The translations under genes and the position numbers were made by a program. Positions 6,704 to 7,069 of a DNA stretch of 7,069 nucleotides are shown here, one piece after another. Where the stretch lies: positions 1 to 7,069 of the forward strand of contig JAQXMV010000030.1 in NCBI GenBank assembly GCA_029013165.1, given 5' to 3'. Position 1 is the first letter of the stretch, and the number at the start of each line of letters is the position of its first letter. This DNA comes from Oscillospiraceae bacterium (lineage in GTDB: Bacteria > Bacillota > Clostridia > Oscillospirales > Acutalibacteraceae). Under the pieces are notes generated by a model. It did not search any database, was not told the origin of the DNA, and saw nothing but the letters and a program-made list of their open reading frames with translations.

Positions 6704-6800
6704 CGCGGCCCCGGGCGGCGCAGGTTGTGCGCCGCAGCCGTAAAGCGCCCGAAAGGGCGCTTTACGATCACTGAGCCTTCGGCTCAGTGCCGGGGCCGCG
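6704..6800. repeat. Closed four-way-junction element (structured repeat or ncRNA)
   Basis: An 11-bp perfect outer stem (CGCGGCCCCGG 6704-6714 with 6790-6800) encloses three perfect hairpins. The first has 8 bp (6715-6722 with 6728-6735, loop GGTTG). The second has 12 bp (CGTAAAGCGCCC 6739-6750 with 6755-6766, GAAA loop on the plus strand). The third has 8 bp (ACTGAGCC 6770-6777 with 6781-6788, loop TTC). Junction linkers are 0, 3, 3 and 1 nt, so 78 of 97 bases are paired. The overall shape is cloverleaf-like but no tRNA features (T-arm motif, anticodon stem sizes) are present. The symmetry does not tell which strand would be transcribed. Candidate identities are a dispersed repeat of clostridial genomes or a structured RNA; I cannot name a family. 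Confidence 0.6.
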
Positions 6801-6801
6801 T

Positions 6802-6889
6802 TGGCGCGCGGACCGCGCGCGCCATGCCCGCCGCTCCCGCGGAGGGCAGCGAGGGCTGCCGCCCTCGCCCCGGCGGCTTCGCAGCCGGG
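6802..6889. repeat. GC-rich hairpin array continuing the structured element
   Basis: Directly after the four-way junction come a 9-bp hairpin TGGCGCGCG/CGCGCGCCA (6802-6810 with 6816-6824), a hairpin pairing GAGGGC with GCCCTC (6842-6847 with 6861-6866, with an inner AGC/GCT pair and a bulge) and a hairpin CCCGGC/GCCGGG (6869-6874 with 6884-6889, loop around TTC). GC content is near 85% and drops to about 35% just beyond 6900. The sharp edge suggests these hairpins and the junction form one unit distinct from the host DNA around it. Confidence 0.5.
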
Positions 6890-6957
6890 CTTATCACTTC
6901 CCCATTTCCACTCAAAAAAAGACAAAGTACCAAAATACGACGATAAAAAATCTTTGA

Positions 6958-7066
6958 CCCTAAAGAGTGAATTTTCAGTGTATTTTTTTGGATGCTGAGG
7001 ACGCCGACAGACGCGCGTCTTTCCAGTCCGAAGCGCCGAAAAGACGCGAAAATTCACTCTTTCGGG
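6958..7066. repeat. 19-bp imperfect inverted repeat with nested palindrome
   Basis: CCCTAAAGAGTGAATTTTC (6958-6976) is the inverted partner of 7048-7066, with 18 of 19 positions complementary and 15 in one perfect run. The 71-nt interior holds the perfect 12-bp palindrome AGACGCGCGTCT (7009-7020). It also holds an alternative hairpin CGCGTCTTT/AAAGACGCG (7014-7022 with 7040-7048) whose right arm touches the outer arm. No T-run placed like a terminator and no coding sequence is seen. It could be the ends of a very small non-autonomous element or a stem of a larger RNA. Confidence 0.5.
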
Positions 7067-7069
7067 CGA

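Noticed and set aside
6704..6800. tRNA gene suggested by the cloverleaf-like fold
   Set aside because: Stem lengths, missing T-arm and anticodon-loop signatures and the lack of a CCA-compatible 3' end rule out a tRNA.
6425..7057. A 210-residue minus-strand open frame starting with GTG
   Set aside because: It runs through the structured GC-rich repeat and has an Ala/Gly/Arg/Pro composition dictated by the hairpins. It lacks a clear ribosome binding site and recognisable domains. Such frames are commonly mis-annotated from repeats.
6950..7069. Retron-type RNA, because of long complementary arms
   Set aside because: No reverse transcriptase or other retron gene lies in the window, and I could not place the conserved branching guanosine context.

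Overview
This window carries a compact bacterial glycogen-synthesis operon on the minus strand, with non-coding, repeat-rich DNA on both sides. The gene order glgB-glgC-glgD-glgA and the presence of GlgD, a degenerate partner of GlgC, point to a Gram-positive Firmicute. Protein style, the GlgA variant, strong GGAGG-type ribosome binding sites and the flanking hairpin repeats suggest a gut-type clostridium, probably Oscillospirales (Ruminococcaceae/Oscillospiraceae-like). That placement is my inference from memory of such genomes, not a database result.

Layout from left to right. Positions 1-434 hold no credible gene. There is a two-copy direct repeat at the edge, a minus-strand terminator-like hairpin (92-118), a pair of strong hairpins (170-231), three short hairpins of a type common in clostridial intergenic DNA (304-368), and the terminator of the operon (395-429). 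Positions 435-6281 hold glgA, glgD, glgC and glgB, transcribed right to left. A good extended -10 sigma-A promoter lies at 6367-6395. Positions 6396-7069 again hold no credible gene. Of this, 6704-6889 is extremely GC-rich (about 78% by my count) and folds on paper into a closed four-stem junction followed by more hairpins. An imperfect 19-bp inverted repeat (6958-6976 / 7048-7066) encloses a further palindrome at the right edge.

How the genes work together: GlgC, probably with GlgD as a regulatory partner subunit, makes ADP-glucose from ATP and glucose-1-phosphate. GlgA adds the glucose to growing alpha-1,4 chains, and GlgB introduces alpha-1,6 branches. The four genes are tightly spaced (33, 0 and 54 nt), so a single transcript with coupled translation is likely. 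The glycogen phosphorylase gene that follows glgA in the Bacillus glgBCDAP operon is absent; a terminator stands there instead.

The operon itself is ordinary. The most unusual content is the structured DNA in the two flanks, above all the four-way-junction element at 6704-6800. It is more likely a dispersed repeat or structured RNA than a protein-coding system, and nothing in the window assigns it a function.
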